Part shown: positions 52,150-60,436 of the stretch, piece after piece | Numbering within the stretch: the first letter of the stretch is position 1 | How the letters are laid out: each line of letters begins with the position of its first letter | Assembly (NCBI GenBank): GCA_963815475.1 | Contig: CAWFHD010000003.1 | Coordinates: 5,084,001 to 5,148,000, forward strand | Reading direction: 5' to 3' | Length of the DNA stretch: 64,000 bases | Origin: Sulfopaludibacter sp963815475 | GTDB taxonomy: Bacteria; Acidobacteriota; Terriglobia; Bryobacterales; Bryobacteraceae | Translations under genes and position numbers: made by a program | The notes under the pieces: generated by a model | Database searches by the model: none | What the model saw: only the letters and a program-made list of their open reading frames with translations | Told to the model about the DNA's origin: nothing

Positions 52150-53619
52150 ATGAGAGTTTGGATTGCTCTTGCGCTTTGGTGCGGGCTGGCATCGGCGGAA
52201 AACGTGGAGCGGTGGGGCGTCTTCGAGATTGCCTTACAGGGTCCGACGGCGGGCAACCCTTTTCTGGACATTCACCTCTCGGCGCGCTTCCGTTTTCAGA
52301 ATCGCAGCGTGGATGTGGAGGGCTTCTACGATGGTGGCGGCGTCTACCGCATTCGCTTTATGCCGGATGAAGTCGGCGCGTGGACGTACGCCACGTCGAG
52401 CAATACGGCGGCGCTCGATGGCAAGACAGGCAGTGTCACCGCCGTTGCGCCGACGGCTGGCAATCACGGTCCCGTGCGGGTCCGCTACGCGACGCACTTT
52501 GGCTTTGAGGACGGCACGCCCTATGCCCCCATCGGCACCACCGCCTATGCCTGGACCCATCAGGGAGATCGCCTCGAAGAGCAGACGCTCGCCACGCTAC
52601 GCCGCGGGCCTTTCAATAAGATGCGCATGTGCGTGTTCCCTAAGAGCTACGCTTACAATGCCAACGAGCCGGTCTATTATCCATTCGAGCGCGATGCCGC
52701 GGGTCACAACGATCTGGCCCACTTCAATCCCAAATTCTTCCAGCACCTGGAGCAGCGCGTGCGCGACCTGGAAGGCCTCGGCATCGAAGCCGATCTGATC
52801 CTCTTCCACCCCTACGACCGCTGGGGCTTCGCCTCCATGCCGGCCGACGCCAATGACCGCTATCTGCGATACACCGTGGCGCGGCTTGCCGCTTATCGCA
52901 ACGTGTGGTGGTCGCTGGCCAACGAATGGGACCTGGTGAAGACTAAGAATCTGGGCGACTGGGATCGCTTCTTCCGCATCGTGCAGGAGAGCGACCCTTA
53001 CCAGCACCTGCGCTCCATTCATCACAGCGTGGTGATGTACGACCATTCCAAGCCATGGGTAACGCACGTGAGCATTCAAGGCGACGTGGAGAAGGCGCGC
53101 GACTATGTAGCGCAGTTTCACAAGCCCGTGATCTTTGACGAGTGCAAGTACGAAGGCAACATCCCTAAGCGTTGGGGCAACATATCGGCGCAGGAACTGG
53201 TGCGCCGCTTCTGGCTGGCTACCGTTTCCGGAGCGTACGCCGGCCATGGCGAAACCTATCTCGATTCCAACGATGTGCTGTGGTGGTCGAAGGGCGGAAC
53301 GCTGCACGGGCAGAGTCCCGCGCGCATTGCGTTCCTGCGTAAGATCCTGGAAGCCGGTCCGGCCGAAGGGCTGAATAACGTCTCGACCTACTATCTGGGC
53401 GCGGGCCAGGAAGGGCGCTACTACCTTTTCTACTTCGACGTGAATCAGCCCGCCGAATACGAATTCGATCTGGTGAAGGGCGCCAGCTATCGCGCCGACT
53501 TGATCGACCCGTGGGAAATGACTGTCACGAATGTGGAGGGAACTTTCACTGGCAAGTTCACTATGAAATTGCCAGGGAAGCCTTATCTGGCAGTGCGTTT
53601 TCGTAGTGCCACAAAATGA
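52150..53619 (+). CDS. Secreted DUF5060/DUF4038-type glycoside hydrolase-like protein
   Basis: The 489-residue exported protein has a signal peptide (MRVWIALALWCGLASA). An N-terminal beta-sandwich DUF5060 domain (about 20-100) has VERWGVFEIALQGPTAGNPF and YRIRFMPDEVGAWTY. A TIM-barrel domain follows (about 115-400), starting FGFEDGTPYAPIGTTAYAW. The likely acid/base Glu is in NVWWSLANEWD and the nucleophile Glu in KPVIFDECKYEG. A C-terminal DUF5605-like beta domain ends near 489. Homologous families attack plant polysaccharides (for example apiose-containing pectin), but the specificity here is unknown. Its stop overlaps the next gene's ATG (ATGA). Confidence 0.8.
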   Translation: MRVWIALALWCGLASAENVERWGVFEIALQGPTAGNPFLDIHLSARFRFQNRSVDVEGFYDGGGVYRIRFMPDEVGAWTYATSSNTAALDGKTGSVTAVAPTAGNHGPVRVRYATHFGFEDGTPYAPIGTTAYAWTHQGDRLEEQTLATLRRGPFNKMRMCVFPKSYAYNANEPVYYPFERDAAGHNDLAHFNPKFFQHLEQRVRDLEGLGIEADLILFHPYDRWGFASMPADANDRYLRYTVARLAAYRNVWWSLANEWDLVKTKNLGDWDRFFRIVQESDPYQHLRSIHHSVVMYDHSKPWVTHVSIQGDVEKARDYVAQFHKPVIFDECKYEGNIPKRWGNISAQELVRRFWLATVSGAYAGHGETYLDSNDVLWWSKGGTLHGQSPARIAFLRKILEAGPAEGLNNVSTYYLGAGQEGRYYLFYFDVNQPAEYEFDLVKGASYRADLIDPWEMTVTNVEGTFTGKFTMKLPGKPYLAVRFRSATK

Positions 53620-55196
53620 AGCGCCGGACCGTTCTCCAACTCGCCGCTGCCGCCTGCGCGCCCGGGCGTGCCGCCGATGCCGCCATCCTGAAGCCCGAAG
53701 CGTTTCGCCACTACATCGAAGGCTTCAACGGCATGTTCAAGGAGGACGTGGTCAACTTCATTCCCGACGCGCAAGCCTGGGAGTGGATGTCAGCCAACAT
53801 CCCCTTCTTCACATGCCCCGACCGCGACATCGAAGAGATCTACTATTACCGCTGGTGGACCATTCGCAAGCACCTCAAGAAGACGCCCGAAGGCTTCGTC
53901 ATCACGGAATTCCTGAAACCCGTGAATCACGCCGGTGAGTACAACGCCTTGAGCTGCGCGCTGGGACATCACATCGCCGAAGGGCGCTGGCTGCACGACC
54001 GGCAATTCGTGGAGCAGGACATTCACTTCTGGCTCCGCACCGGGGAGGACGGGGGAATTCGCAAGAATCTGCATCAGTTCAGCGGCTGGACGGCGGCCGC
54101 GCTTTACGACCGCTGGCTGGCGGACGGCAATCGCGCATCGCTCCTTTCTTATCTGGACCCGCTGCTGGCCGACTACGCCGCATGGGAGCAAGAGCGCCTC
54201 ACCGAAAGCGGCCTGTTTTGGCAGCGCGATGTCTCCGACGGAATGGAAAGCTCCATCAGCGGCGGCCGGCGTGTGAAGAACATCCGCCCGAGCATCAACA
54301 GCTACATGTATGGCAACGCCAAAGCGATCGCGGCTATTGCCGGTCTGGCTGGCCGAGACTCAGTGGCGCGCGAATACGCAGGCAAGGCGGCGCGGCTCAA
54401 GGATCTGGTGCAAGGCCGCCTCTGGAACAAGGACGCCGCTTTCTTCGAGACGCTGACGGAATCTGGCGAGTTCGCACCGGTGCGCGAGAACATCGGCTAC
54501 ACGCCCTGGTATTTCGATCTGCCCGACGACCGGGCCGAGTACGCCGAAGCCTGGAAGCAGTTGATGGACCCGGCGGGCTTCTATGCGCCCTTCGGTCCCA
54601 CCACCGCCGAGCGCCGGCATCCGAAGTTCGATCTCGCCTCGCTGGGCGACGACTGTTCCTGGGACGGTCCGGGCTGGCCGTTCGCCACCACGGTGACTCT
54701 GCGCGGCCTGGCCAACCTGCTGCACGGCTATCGGCAAAGCGCCATCGGCCGCCGGGATTATCTGGAAACGCTGCGGCTCCACGCCAGGAGCCAGCATCTG
54801 AAACTCGACGACGGCCGCGTGATTCCCTTCGTGGATGAGGACCTGAATCCGCTCACGGGCGAATGGCTGGCACGCGCCCGCAAACTCGCCAAGAAGACCT
54901 ACTACGGCCGCGGCGATCACTACAACCACTCCGGCTATTGCGACCTGATTGTTACCGGGCTGGCAGGGCTGCGGCCGCGCGCCGATGACGTCGCGGAGTG
55001 TGACCCCATGGTTCCCGGCGGCACATGGGATTGGTTCTGCCTGGACCGCGTTCCTTACCACGGCCGGAGCCTCTCCGTAGTGTGGGACCGGCAGGGAACG
55101 CACTTCGGGAAAGGCAAAGGGCTCCGCTTGTTTGCGAACGGAAAAGAGATCGCCCACTCGCCTGAATTGGGACCGATTCTTGGCCCTTTGGGGTGA
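53616..55196 (+). CDS. Secreted (alpha/alpha)6 glycosidase-like protein (GH63-like)
   Basis: The 526-residue protein carries an Arg-Arg, Tat-like signal (MKRRTVLQLAAAACAPGRA). The body is a six-hairpin toroid like GH63/MGH1 enzymes: YYYRWWTIRKHL, NLHQFSGWTAAALYDRW and ESGLFWQRDVSDGMESSISG. NIRPSINSYMYGNAKAIAAI, GYTPWYFDLPDDRAEY and DCSWDGPGWPFATTVTLRG follow. The candidate acid Asp lies in the FWQRDVSDGMESS segment. Related enzymes hydrolyse alpha-linked sugars or mannosylglycerate; the substrate is uncertain. It is translationally coupled to the DUF5060 protein, suggesting joint degradation of one polysaccharide. Confidence 0.75.
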   Translation: MKRRTVLQLAAAACAPGRAADAAILKPEAFRHYIEGFNGMFKEDVVNFIPDAQAWEWMSANIPFFTCPDRDIEEIYYYRWWTIRKHLKKTPEGFVITEFLKPVNHAGEYNALSCALGHHIAEGRWLHDRQFVEQDIHFWLRTGEDGGIRKNLHQFSGWTAAALYDRWLADGNRASLLSYLDPLLADYAAWEQERLTESGLFWQRDVSDGMESSISGGRRVKNIRPSINSYMYGNAKAIAAIAGLAGRDSVAREYAGKAARLKDLVQGRLWNKDAAFFETLTESGEFAPVRENIGYTPWYFDLPDDRAEYAEAWKQLMDPAGFYAPFGPTTAERRHPKFDLASLGDDCSWDGPGWPFATTVTLRGLANLLHGYRQSAIGRRDYLETLRLHARSQHLKLDDGRVIPFVDEDLNPLTGEWLARARKLAKKTYYGRGDHYNHSGYCDLIVTGLAGLRPRADDVAECDPMVPGGTWDWFCLDRVPYHGRSLSVVWDRQGTHFGKGKGLRLFANGKEIAHSPELGPILGPLG

Positions 55197-55263
55197 AAGC
55201 GCAACCTTTCGGTGACAAGGGCCGTCATTCCCTGCAATACTTATAAATACTATTTAGAGGTCC

Positions 55264-56241
55264 ATGAAACTCCTGATCGCGTTCCTGCTTGCGGGACTGG
55301 CGATGGCTGCCGACCGCGTGACTGTTCGCTTTATTGATGTGGAAGGCGGACGGGCGACCCTTATCGTTGCGCCGACGGGCGAATCGCTGCTCATCGATGC
55401 CGGATGGGGCGAGCGCGATGCCCTACGCATCCAAAAGGCCCTGAAGGCAGCGGGAGTGACTCGCCTTACTTATCTGCTGTTGACCAACTTTCACAAAGAC
55501 AATGCCGGCGGAGTGGCTCCCCTCGCGCACCTGGTTCCGGTGGCGACCTTTCTCGACCACGGCTCCAATTCCGAACGTTACCCGGGCGCCGACGAGGTGA
55601 TGGCAGCGTATCAAGAGGTGACCCGCGGTAGGCGACGCGGCGTCTACGCGGGCGATACCATCTCGATTGGCAATGCCGAAGTGATGGTGCTGACCGCGAA
55701 TGGCGGCCACGTGGAAGATCCACTCCCGGGTGGGGGTGAGATCAACCCATACTGCGGCAGCGATAAGCGGCAGGCTTACGAGAAGTCGGAAGACACGCAG
55801 GGCATCGGTTTCCTGTTGACGGTGGGTCGCTTTCGCATGCTGGATTTCGGCGACCTTCTGTGGAACCAGCAGATCGACTTCATGTGCCCTGTGAACCGGA
55901 TCGGCCTGGTGAGCGCTTATGTGACGCCGCACCACGGCGATGCTACGGCCGGACCTGGAACGCTGGTCAACGCCATCGAACCCCGAGTGGCGATATTCAA
56001 CAACGGTCCAGACAAGGGTGGGGCTCCGGAGACTTTCAAGATTCTGCAGAAATCGACGGGAATCAAGGCGATCTGGCAGCTTCACACCTCTCCCGCGGCT
56101 GGCGCGCAGAATGCCCCCGCGGACTTCATCGCGAATCCCGACGCGAATTGCGAAGGGCTGGGACTGATGCTGACCGCCGCTCCCAACGGAGAATTCTCCA
56201 TCACCAACGAGCGAACGGGCAAGACGGAAACGTATCGGTAG
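55264..56241 (+). CDS. Exported metallo-beta-lactamase-fold protein with altered metal motif
   Basis: The 325-residue protein has a signal peptide (KLLIAFLLAGLAMA) and the ComEC/Rec2-type MBL start VRFIDVEGGRATLIVAPTGE with LLIDAGWG. The metal motif expected as THxHxDHxGG reads TNFHKDNAGG, so two of the ligands are Asn. Later ligands partly survive (LDHGSNSERYPG, LDFGDLLWNQ, VTPHHGD). Loss of the first motif argues against a standard dinuclear zinc site. It could be a non-catalytic or altered-metal member. It stands alone 67 bases after the glycosidase gene. Confidence 0.7.
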   Translation: MKLLIAFLLAGLAMAADRVTVRFIDVEGGRATLIVAPTGESLLIDAGWGERDALRIQKALKAAGVTRLTYLLLTNFHKDNAGGVAPLAHLVPVATFLDHGSNSERYPGADEVMAAYQEVTRGRRRGVYAGDTISIGNAEVMVLTANGGHVEDPLPGGGEINPYCGSDKRQAYEKSEDTQGIGFLLTVGRFRMLDFGDLLWNQQIDFMCPVNRIGLVSAYVTPHHGDATAGPGTLVNAIEPRVAIFNNGPDKGGAPETFKILQKSTGIKAIWQLHTSPAAGAQNAPADFIANPDANCEGLGLMLTAAPNGEFSITNERTGKTETYR

Positions 56242-56322
56242 CACGGGCGGGCGTCGGCACTCCGAAGTCCAAAGAGCGTCGAGAAGAGTCTCGACGCTGC
56301 AGCCAGGAGTGGAGTGCCACAT

Positions 56323-57564
56323 CTAGTCCTGCATTTCGCGCAAGCGACGTTCCAGAAAGCGCCGCTCGCTGTCGTTGGTGACCAGTTCGAGCGATCGCGC
56401 ATAGCTCTTGGCCGCCTCCTTCCGATCGCCGATGCGCCGAAGGAGATCGGCACGAGCGGAGTGCAGCAAATGATAGCTGTCCAAATCGCCTTCGGCGGCG
56501 AGCGCGTCCACCAGCGCCAGGGCCGGCTGCAGTCCATGCACCTTGGCGACCGCGACCGCACGATTCAGCGACACGATCGGCGAAGGATAGACCTGCTCCA
56601 GCAGATCGTATAAACGGAGAATCTGCGGCCAATCGGTGTCTTCGGGACGCGGCGCGCGACAATGCAGTGCCGCGATTGCCGCCTGCACGGCGTAGGGACC
56701 GGGTGTGCCGCGAACGGCTTCTTCCACCAGCGGCAGTGCCTCGTCTATCTGACGACGATCCCAAAGAGTGCGGTCCTGCTCTTCCAGCACCACCAGATTC
56801 CCGCCGTCATCCATGCGCGCCTCGCGCCGCGCATCGTGCAGCAGCATGAGCGCGAGCAACCCGGTGACTTCTCCGGGAGCCGGCGGCGGCAATAGCGACC
56901 GCACCACACGTGCCAGGCGGATGGCCTCGACGCACAGATCGGTCCTGACCAGCGATCCGCCGCGCGTGGTGGCGTAGCCTTCGTTGAAGATGAGGTAAAT
57001 TACCGTCATGACCGCTTCCAGCCGCTCCGGCATGTCGATGGTGCCGGGTACCTTATAAGGAATGTTGGCGTCGCGGATTTTTCGCTTGGCGCGGACCAGT
57101 CGCTGGGCCATGGTGGTGGGGGGCACCAGAAAGGCGCGTGCGATCTCGTCCGTTTCCAGCCCGCCCAAGGTCCGCAGCGTCAGCGCGACCTGCGAATCGG
57201 CTGCCAGCGCCGGGTGGCAGCAAGTAAAAATCAGCCGCAGCCGATCGTCGGGAATCTCGTCCGTGTCGTAGTCCGGCTCCTCGATACCCTCTCCAAAAGA
57301 AGGCTCACTGTTCACGATTTCGTTGTGCCGGGCTTGCCGGCGGATGCGGTCGATGGCTTTGTGACGGGCGGTCTGGATGATCCAGGCGCGGGGGAATTCG
57401 GGGACGCCGCTGGTCCGCCACTGGTCCACCGCCACGGCAAATGCTTCCTGCGCAGCCTCTTCGGCCACTTCGAAATCGCCCACCAGGCGGATCAGGGCGG
57501 CCACGATCCGGCCCCAGTCGGAGCGGTACAACTCCTCGACTACCCCGTCAGTTTGCACAGGCAT
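56323..57564 (-). CDS. ECF42-group sigma factor
   Basis: The 413-residue sigma factor has sigma2 (about 8-75, ELYRSDWGRIVAALIRLVGD; AFAVAVDQWRTSGVPEFPRA). Sigma4 follows at about 105-165 (LRTLGGLETDEIARAFLVPP; TMAQRLVRAKRKIRDA). A long C-terminal extension holds YLIFNEGYATT and TPGPYAVQAAIAALH, with a TPR-like tail. The extension replaces the usual anti-sigma control in ECF42. ECF42 sigmas are known to sit beside and activate DGPF/YCII genes, and two such genes diverge from it here. ATG 57564 (MPVQTDGVVEELY) is chosen; the codons above look random. The symmetric promoter element at 57595-57622 probably drives both this gene and its targets. Confidence 0.9.
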   Translation of the reverse strand: MPVQTDGVVEELYRSDWGRIVAALIRLVGDFEVAEEAAQEAFAVAVDQWRTSGVPEFPRAWIIQTARHKAIDRIRRQARHNEIVNSEPSFGEGIEEPDYDTDEIPDDRLRLIFTCCHPALAADSQVALTLRTLGGLETDEIARAFLVPPTTMAQRLVRAKRKIRDANIPYKVPGTIDMPERLEAVMTVIYLIFNEGYATTRGGSLVRTDLCVEAIRLARVVRSLLPPPAPGEVTGLLALMLLHDARREARMDDGGNLVVLEEQDRTLWDRRQIDEALPLVEEAVRGTPGPYAVQAAIAALHCRAPRPEDTDWPQILRLYDLLEQVYPSPIVSLNRAVAVAKVHGLQPALALVDALAAEGDLDSYHLLHSARADLLRRIGDRKEAAKSYARSLELVTNDSERRFLERRLREMQD

Positions 57565-57594
57565 GCAACGATGGTAAGAAATTTTCCGGCGGCT

Positions 57595-57622
57595 TGTCGA
57601 TTTCGGTGGCCGCCGTTCGACA
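57595..57622. promoter_or_regulatory. Symmetric ECF42-type promoter
   Basis: TGTCGA (57595-57600) and its reverse complement TCGACA (57617-57622) are 16 bases apart. Read on either strand this gives TGTCGA-N17-CGAC, which matches the -35 (TGTCGA) and -10 (CGA/TC) reported for ECF42 targets. On the plus strand it ends about 20 bases before the DGPF start codon (GGAGAGG ribosome-binding site between). On the minus strand it precedes the sigma gene by about 30 bases. Autoregulation plus target activation from one element is inferred. Confidence 0.7.
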
Positions 57623-57642
57623 TACTGATGGAGAGGCACCCC

Positions 57643-58044
57643 ATGCAATACCTGCTATTGATCTATATGGAAGAGAACGCACTGAATGAGACGGAGCGTG
57701 CGCACTGCTACGTGGAGTCGGCCCAAGTGGCCCACGACCTCAAGGCCGAAGGGCAGTATTTGCACTGTGCTCCGCTACACGCCGTTTCCACGGCCACCAG
57801 CATTCGGATCCGCGAAGGCAAGCGGCTGGTGACCGATGGTCCCTTCGCCGAAACACGCGAACAACTGGGAGGCTATTTCCTGGTGGAGGCTGCTGACCTG
57901 GACGAGGCCATCGCCATCGCTGCCAAACTGCCAGGCGCGCGCGTGGGCACAGTGGAAATCCGCCCAGTGATTCAAGTCCCCGGGCTGCCTGAAAGTTTCT
58001 CCGCTCAGCCTGTCGATTCGGCAACTCCCCAGTCGACTCAATAG
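57643..58044 (+). CDS. DGPF/YCII-domain protein, copy 1
   Basis: The 133-residue ferredoxin-like-fold protein starts with MQYLLLIYMEENALN and carries the signature as VTDGPFAETREQLGGYFLVE. GTVEIRPV ends the domain, and a ~20-residue tail follows. DGPF proteins are the usual ECF42-controlled genes; their biochemical role is unknown. ATG 57643 is preceded by GGAGAGG. It is 18 bases from its paralogue. Confidence 0.88.
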   Translation: MQYLLLIYMEENALNETERAHCYVESAQVAHDLKAEGQYLHCAPLHAVSTATSIRIREGKRLVTDGPFAETREQLGGYFLVEAADLDEAIAIAAKLPGARVGTVEIRPVIQVPGLPESFSAQPVDSATPQSTQ

Positions 58045-58062
58045 TAGGAAGGAGAAAATACC

Positions 58063-58485
58063 ATGCGTTTTATGATGATCGTGAAGGCCAGCAAGGATTC
58101 CGAGGCCGGTCAGATGCCGAGTGACGCGCTTTTCAGCGCCATGGGCAAGTACAACGAGGAGTTGATGAAGGCAGGCGTGCTGCTGGACCTGACGGGGCTG
58201 CAAGCGAGTTCGAAGGGCGCGCGCGTTCAGTTTTCGGGCGGCAAGCGCACGCTTGTGGACGGGCCTTTTGCCGAGACCAAAGAGTTGATCGCGGGCTACT
58301 GGCTGATTCAGGTGAAGTCGAAAGAAGAGGCTATCGAGTGGGCCATGAAGGCTCCGTGTCCGCACGAAAATGGCGACGGGCAGATCGAAATCCGTCAGTT
58401 GTTTGAGCTTGACGATTTCACTCCCAGGGCGGCGGTAGAGCGCGCGAAGGAAATGAGCAAAGAGCTGGCGAAATCGAAAAAATAA
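58063..58485 (+). CDS. DGPF/YCII-domain protein, copy 2
   Basis: The 140-residue paralogue has MRFMMIVKASKDSEAG, VDGPFAETKELIAGYWLIQV, and DGQIEIRQLFELDDF, then a charged helical tail (AAVERAKEMSKELAKSKK). The ribosome-binding site AAGGAG sits just ahead of ATG 58063. It has the same role as copy 1 and is presumably in one ECF42-driven transcript continuing to the BNR gene 10 bases downstream. Confidence 0.88.
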   Translation: MRFMMIVKASKDSEAGQMPSDALFSAMGKYNEELMKAGVLLDLTGLQASSKGARVQFSGGKRTLVDGPFAETKELIAGYWLIQVKSKEEAIEWAMKAPCPHENGDGQIEIRQLFELDDFTPRAAVERAKEMSKELAKSKK

Positions 58486-58495
58486 GGAGAGATAG

Positions 58496-59611
58496 ATGAG
58501 CAGAGTGCGAGTTCTGGTTGGCACACGCAAAGGCGCATTCGTCCTGGAGTCCGATGGAAAACGCCAGAAGTGGGAGGTCAGCGGCCCCCATTTTGGCGGC
58601 TGGGAAATGTACCACATCAAGGGTTCGCCGGTGGACCCGAACCGGCTCTATGCATCGCAATCGAGCGGCTGGCACGGGCAGGTGGTGCAGCGCTCCGACG
58701 ACGGCGGAAAGACCTGGGAGCCGATGGGAAATAAGTTCGTGTACGATGGCGATGCCGGAACGCATCAGTGGTACGACGGCACGCCACACCCCTGGGAATT
58801 CAAGCGCGTCTGGCATTTCGAGCCGTCACTTACCGATCCGGACACCGTATATGCCGGCGTGGAAGATGCGGCCCTGTTCCGCTCCACGGACGCCGGACGC
58901 ACCTGGCAGGAACTGAGCGGACTTCGCAAACACGGCTCGGGACCGCGCTGGCAACCGGGCGCGGGTGGCATGTGCTTGCACACTATCCTGCTCGATCCCA
59001 CAGACCCGCAGCGGATCTACATTGCGATCTCGGCGGCCGGCGCCTTCCGCACCGATGATGGCGGGCAGACGTGGAAGCCAATTAACAAGGGGCTGTATTC
59101 GAAATACATTCCAGATCCTACGGCCGAAGTGGGCCACTGCGTGCACCACGTGGCGATGAACGGCTCGCGGCCCAACGTTCTGTTCATGCAGAAACACTGG
59201 GACGTGATGCGGAGCGACGATGCGGGCGAATCGTGGCAGAAGATCAGCGGCAACCTGCCGACCGATTTCGGTTTTGCAATCGACGTGCATGCGCACGAGC
59301 CCGAGACGATTTACGTGGCGCCGATCAAGAGCGACACGGAGCACTATCCGCTCGACGGCAAACTGCGCGTATTCCGCAGCCGCATCGGCGGCAATGAATG
59401 GGAGCCCCTCGAAAAGGGTCTGCCGCAAAGCAATTGCTACGTCAACGTGTTGCGCGATGCCATGTCTGTCGATTCGCTCGACGAGTGCGGCGTGTATTTC
59501 GGCACTACGGGCGGGCAGGTCTACGCGTCGGCCGATGCAGGAGACCATTGGGCGCCCATCGTGGAGCATCTTCCGGCTGTGCTTTCGGTGGAGGTACAGA
59601 CGCTGTCATGA
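58496..59611 (+). CDS. BNR/Asp-box beta-propeller protein
   Basis: The 371-residue protein is predicted to be a 6-7-bladed propeller. Asp-box motifs SxDxGxxW recur: RSDDGGKTWEPMG, RSTDAGRTWQEL, RTDDGGQTWKPIN, RSDDAGESWQKI and ASADAGDHWAPI. There is no signal peptide, so it is cytoplasmic, unlike sialidases. The sialidase catalytic Arg/Tyr/Glu set is not obvious. Its stop overlaps the next gene as ATGA, linking it to a MoaD-like protein. Both follow the DGPF genes and probably belong to the ECF42 regulon. Function unknown; a photosystem assembly- or VPS10-like scaffold fold is possible. Confidence 0.8.
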   Translation: MSRVRVLVGTRKGAFVLESDGKRQKWEVSGPHFGGWEMYHIKGSPVDPNRLYASQSSGWHGQVVQRSDDGGKTWEPMGNKFVYDGDAGTHQWYDGTPHPWEFKRVWHFEPSLTDPDTVYAGVEDAALFRSTDAGRTWQELSGLRKHGSGPRWQPGAGGMCLHTILLDPTDPQRIYIAISAAGAFRTDDGGQTWKPINKGLYSKYIPDPTAEVGHCVHHVAMNGSRPNVLFMQKHWDVMRSDDAGESWQKISGNLPTDFGFAIDVHAHEPETIYVAPIKSDTEHYPLDGKLRVFRSRIGGNEWEPLEKGLPQSNCYVNVLRDAMSVDSLDECGVYFGTTGGQVYASADAGDHWAPIVEHLPAVLSVEVQTLS

Positions 59612-59904
59612 TCCGGGTTGTGCTGCCGGCGCACTTACGCAACTTGTCGAAGGCCGGGGGCGAGGTGGAACTCGAAATCGAGGGGCCGGTGACGGTCAAC
59701 TCGATTCTGACTGCGCTCGAAGTCCGGTATCCCATGCTGGAAGGCACGCTGCGGGACCATGTGACGCGGCAGCGGCGCCCCTTTGTCAGGTTCTTCGCCT
59801 GCTCGGAGGACTTGTCTCACGATTCACCGGACACACCGCTGCCCGATGCGGTGGCGCAGGGGACCGAGCCGTTCCTGATCGTCGGCGCGATCGCCGGCGG
59901 GTAG
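59608..59904 (+). CDS. MoaD/ThiS-like ubiquitin-fold protein
   Basis: The 98-residue protein has the MoaD-like pattern MIRVVLPAHLRNLSKAGGEV, ITALEVRYPMLEGTLRDHV-like central helix, and a C-terminal Gly-Gly (FLIVGAIAGG). The terminal GG would be the site of adenylation and thiocarboxylation. True MoaD ends in VAGG or similar, and this one lies far from the moeA-moaC-mog operon. It may therefore serve another sulfur-transfer or protein-tagging role with the BNR propeller, to which it is coupled by ATGA. Confidence 0.8.
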   Translation: MIRVVLPAHLRNLSKAGGEVELEIEGPVTVNSILTALEVRYPMLEGTLRDHVTRQRRPFVRFFACSEDLSHDSPDTPLPDAVAQGTEPFLIVGAIAGG

Positions 59905-59953
59905 TTCTTCATCGCAACAGCTAGAGCAATTTCAAATCGAACAGGAGAATACT

Positions 59954-60367
59954 ATGTACGTGAATCCTTACCTTCATTTCAACGGTCAATGTGAGGCTGC
60001 GTTCCAGTTTTACGCGCAGTGTCTCGGCGGCCAAATCGTGGCCATGATGCCCCACAGGGGCAGTCCGGCGGAGGCGCATGCGCCGGCAGAGTTTCTGGAT
60101 AAGATCATGCATGCCCGCCTGGTTTCGGACAGTGCTGTGCTGATGGGCAGCGACGTTCCGGCTGACCGATTCGTCCCGCCGGCCGGCTTCTCGGTATCGG
60201 TGGTGATTCCGGACCCCGAGCGGGCGGAACGGATCTTTCACGCGCTGGCGGAAGGCGGGCAGGTCCAGATGCCCATCCAGCAGACGTTCTGGTCGCCGCG
60301 TTTCGGGATGTTGAAGGATAAGTACGGCATTCCGTGGATGGTCAACTGCGAGCCGGCGGCTGCGTGA
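59954..60367 (+). CDS. VOC-superfamily (PhnB-like) protein
   Basis: The 137-residue protein is a glyoxalase/PhnB-type betaalphabetabetabeta-fold member. It opens MYVNPYLHFNGQCEAAFQFY with AQCLGGQIVAMMPH. IMHARLVSDSAVLMGSDVP, ERIFHALAEGGQVQMPIQQ, and FGMLKDKYGIPWMVN follow. PhnB-like VOC proteins are common neighbours of ECF/DGPF genes, and the substrate is unknown. GGAG precedes ATG 59954. A terminator hairpin follows the stop, ending the ECF42-linked block. Confidence 0.85.
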   Translation: MYVNPYLHFNGQCEAAFQFYAQCLGGQIVAMMPHRGSPAEAHAPAEFLDKIMHARLVSDSAVLMGSDVPADRFVPPAGFSVSVVIPDPERAERIFHALAEGGQVQMPIQQTFWSPRFGMLKDKYGIPWMVNCEPAAA

Positions 60368-60368
60368 T

Positions 60369-60404
60369 AAACAGGGTCGGTGGCTATCGCTGCCGGCCCT
60401 GTTT
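60369..60404 (+). terminator. Terminator hairpin after the VOC gene
   Basis: AAACAGGG (60369-60376) pairs perfectly with CCCTGTTT (60397-60404), with further CGG/CCG pairing inside. It starts two bases after the stop codon. The TTT end gives a short U-run. This separates the ECF42 block from the toxin-antitoxin-like pair. Confidence 0.6.
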
Positions 60405-60408
60405 CCTG

Positions 60409-60429
60409 ATATAGCTGAGTATGCTATAT
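60409..60429. promoter_or_regulatory. Operator-like inverted repeat of the HTH/nucleotidyltransferase pair
   Basis: ATATAGC (60409-60415), 7 bases, GCTATAT (60423-60429), immediately followed by a TATATTATA-like -10. It overlaps the likely promoter and ends 7 bases before the HTH start. This is the expected site for autorepression by the XRE protein. Confidence 0.6.
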
Positions 60430-60436
60430 TATAGTC

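Noticed and set aside
57214..57642. N-terminal extension of the first DGPF protein
   Set aside because: It is antisense to the sigma factor gene and lies upstream of the promoter element; ATG 57643 has a ribosome-binding site and gives the normal family length.
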